Shown piece after piece: positions 62,937 through 64,000 of a DNA stretch of 64,000 nt. Where the stretch lies: assembly GCF_050947335.1 (NCBI RefSeq), contig NW_027473496.1, positions 186,001-250,000 on the forward strand. The letters run 5' to 3'. The DNA comes from Megachile rotundata. Lineage: Eukaryota > Arthropoda > Insecta > Hymenoptera > Megachilidae. Position 1 is the first letter of the stretch; every line of letters begins with the position of its first letter. Both the position numbers and the translations under genes were made by a program. The notes under the pieces were generated by a model. That model worked only from the letters and a program-made list of their open reading frames with translations. It made no database searches and was not told where the DNA came from.

Positions 62937-64000
62937 ACTTAACATAACTAGATAGTACAGAGTCGAATTACAGCGGATATGTGCGAATTAGAGGCTGAAT
63001 CGTGCGAAAATGAGCATAACTCGTTCAAAACGAGCAAAATTGTTCATTGTGGTGTTGAATTGTGCTCAGATAGGATAACTTAACATAACTAGATAGTACA
63101 GAGTCGAATTACAGCGGATATGTGCGAATTAGAGGCTGAATCGTGCGAAAATGAGCATAATTCGTGCAAAACGAGCAAAATTGTTCGTTGTGGTGTTGAA
63201 TTGTGCTCAGATAGGATAGCTTAACATAACTAGATAGTACAGAGTCGAATTACAGCGGATATCTGCGAATTAGAGGCTGAATCGTTCGAAAATGAGCAAA
63301 ATTCGTTCAAAACGAGCAAAATTCGTGCAGAACGAGCAAAATTGTTCGTTGTGGTGTTGAATTGTGCTCAGATAGGATAACTTAACATAACTAGATAGTA
63401 CAGAGTCGAATTACAGCGGATATGTGCGAATTAGAGGCTGAATCGTGCGAAAATGAGCATAATTCGTTCAAAACGAGCAAAATTGTTCATTGTGGTGTTG
63501 AATTGTGCTCAGATAGGATAACTTAACATAACTAGATAGTACAGAGTCGAATTACAGCGGATATGTGCGAATTAGAGGCTGAATCGTGCGAAAATGAGCA
63601 TAATTCGTTCAAAACGAGCAAAATTGTTCGTTGTGGTGTTGAATTGTGCTCAGATAGGATAACTTAACATAACTAGATAGTACAGTGTCGAATTACAGCG
63701 GATATGTGCGAATTAGAGGCTGAATCGTGCGAAAATGAGCATAATTCGTTCAAAACGATCAAAATTGTTCATTGTGGTGTTGAATTGTGCTCAGTTACGA
63801 TAACTTAACATGACTAGATAGTACAGAGTCGAATTACAGCGGATATGTGCGAATTAGAGGCTGAATCGTGCGAAAATGAGCATAACTCGTTCAAAACGAG
63901 CAAAATTGTTCATTGTGGTGTTGAATTGTGCTCAGATAGGATAACTTAACATAACTAGATAGTACAGAGTCGAATTACAGCGGATATGTGCGAATTAGAG

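Larger units (their letters stand above)
62844..62984 (+). repeat. Representative 141-bp monomer
   Basis: This copy has the commonest base at every diagnostic position and serves as the reference for offsets used elsewhere (1 = the G of GAATTAGAGG, 141 = the C of ATGTGC). G+C is 54 of 141. Recurrent variant offsets are 41 (G/T), 50 (G/T), 62 (A/G), 65 (G/T), 71-72 (TT, TC, TG or AC), 83 (C/T), 86-90 (ATAGG, TTACT, TTACG or TCACG), 103-104 (AA, GA or GC), 113 (T/A/C), 119-120 (GT, GA or CT), 138 (G/C) and 140-141 (GC, AC or AA). Combinations of these define the higher-order repeats. Confidence 0.95.
1..64000 (+). repeat. 141-bp satellite DNA array, whole window
   Basis: Every base belongs to a head-to-tail tandem repeat with a 141-bp basic period. 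I placed each monomer start at the GAATTA following ATRTGC, and the starts recur at 141 bp apart from defined length variants. The bookkeeping closes exactly: 448 full monomers (396 of 141 bp, 20 of 162 bp, 19 of 161 bp, 8 of 140 bp, 5 with small insertions) plus 9 bases. All copies read in the same orientation. Stops close all six frames in normal monomers. Such arrays with higher-order structure are known from eukaryotic centromeres and heterochromatin. The centromeric role here is inference, and I do not recognise the family. No stretch of the window is free of the repeat, so no other intergenic content exists to describe. Confidence 0.99.
48525..64000 (+). repeat. Domain 3: 161-bp long monomers and 10/11-mer HORs
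   Basis: There are 107 full monomers plus nine bases. Domain 3 is marked by L2 long monomers (19 copies), GAGCCTAATTC, AATTAGATGCTG, AACTCGTTC, CAGTTACGAT, GCAGCGG or GTAGCGG junctions and the CGGG variant. Domain 2 markers (TGGAATT, GAAGATGAG, GACTCG, ATGTAC) vanish at 48525. The first monomer has the CGGG variant and ends in an unusual GCAGAAGATATG. Higher-order order is loose in 48525-58392 and more regular after that. Confidence 0.9.
61414..64000 (+). repeat. Domain 3 right end, partial HOR and mosaic
   Basis: It begins as a third repeat (CAGTTACTAT 61414, GACGCTG 61555, a CGTTCA monomer with CAACACG 61696, L2 61837, GAGCCTAATTC 61998). It then departs with a doubled GAGCCTAATTC monomer (62139), a CAGTTACGAT monomer with ACATGATT (62280), and the ATCTGC-L2 group (63126-63427) also seen at 53016, 57366 and 58232. 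The array runs off the window at 64000, so its end is not seen. Confidence 0.8.

Noticed and set aside
1..64000. Recurrent 34-codon frame starting at ATGTGCGAATTAG in each monomer
   Set aside because: It is always closed by TAA in ATAACTTAACAT. Many variants change codons without any sign of amino-acid conservation, and no longer product is possible.
1..64000. CRISPR-like array (regular direct repeats)
   Set aside because: The whole 141-bp period is conserved, so there are no unique spacers between short repeats. Monomers differ by scattered substitutions, and there are no cas genes.
1..64000. Bacterial or phage repeat region, or a repetitive surface-protein gene
   Set aside because: 141 and 162 are multiples of three, but stop codons in every frame of every monomer exclude a repeat protein. 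64 kb of nested HOR satellite is not expected in a bacterial genome.

Overview
The whole 64 kb window is one uninterrupted, head-to-tail tandem satellite array. Counting diagnostic bases gives 448 complete monomers plus a 9-base partial one at the right edge. The basic monomer is 141 bp, about 38% G+C, and every copy I read lies in the same orientation. The count balances exactly: 448 x 141, plus 20 monomers with 21 extra bases, 19 with 20 extra bases, eight that are one base short, and 31 inserted bases in one damaged patch. There is no convincing gene, RNA gene, transposon or unique DNA. An array of this size with multi-kilobase higher-order repeats (HORs) points to a eukaryotic genome, most likely pericentromeric, centromeric or other heterochromatin in a long-read assembly. 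I do not recognise the satellite and cannot name the organism.

The array has three domains. Domain 1 (1-24964, 174 monomers) is built from HORs that start with a 162-bp long monomer. They occur as 14-mer, 32-mer, 19-mer (twice), 17-mer (twice) and rearranged versions. Domain 2 (24965-48524, 167 monomers) has almost only 141-bp monomers. It is dominated by an 8-kb tandem duplication: 57 monomers at 28065-36099, then 58 monomers at 36100-44275. Domain 3 (48525-64000, 107 complete monomers) has a different long monomer of 161 bp, new diagnostic variants and 10-mer/11-mer HORs.

The monomer is itself built on a roughly 20-bp subrepeat (AATT/AATC at offsets 14, 34, 54, 74 and 123, 143). The two long monomers arose by two different expansions of that subrepeat. 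Five domain 3 monomers carry a 17-bp site, ATTCGTTCAAAACGGGC, that matches all nine essential bases of the mammalian CENP-B box. Nearly every other monomer has the same site with CGAG, or less often CGAT, in place of CGGG. This is the most functionally suggestive signal in the window.

A roughly 1-kb patch at 17595-18655 holds a 22-bp net insertion and nine one-base run extensions that occur nowhere else. It looks like a low-accuracy assembly patch or a damaged junction. The only 60-codon open frame in the window exists because that insertion removes a stop codon, so I do not regard it as a gene.
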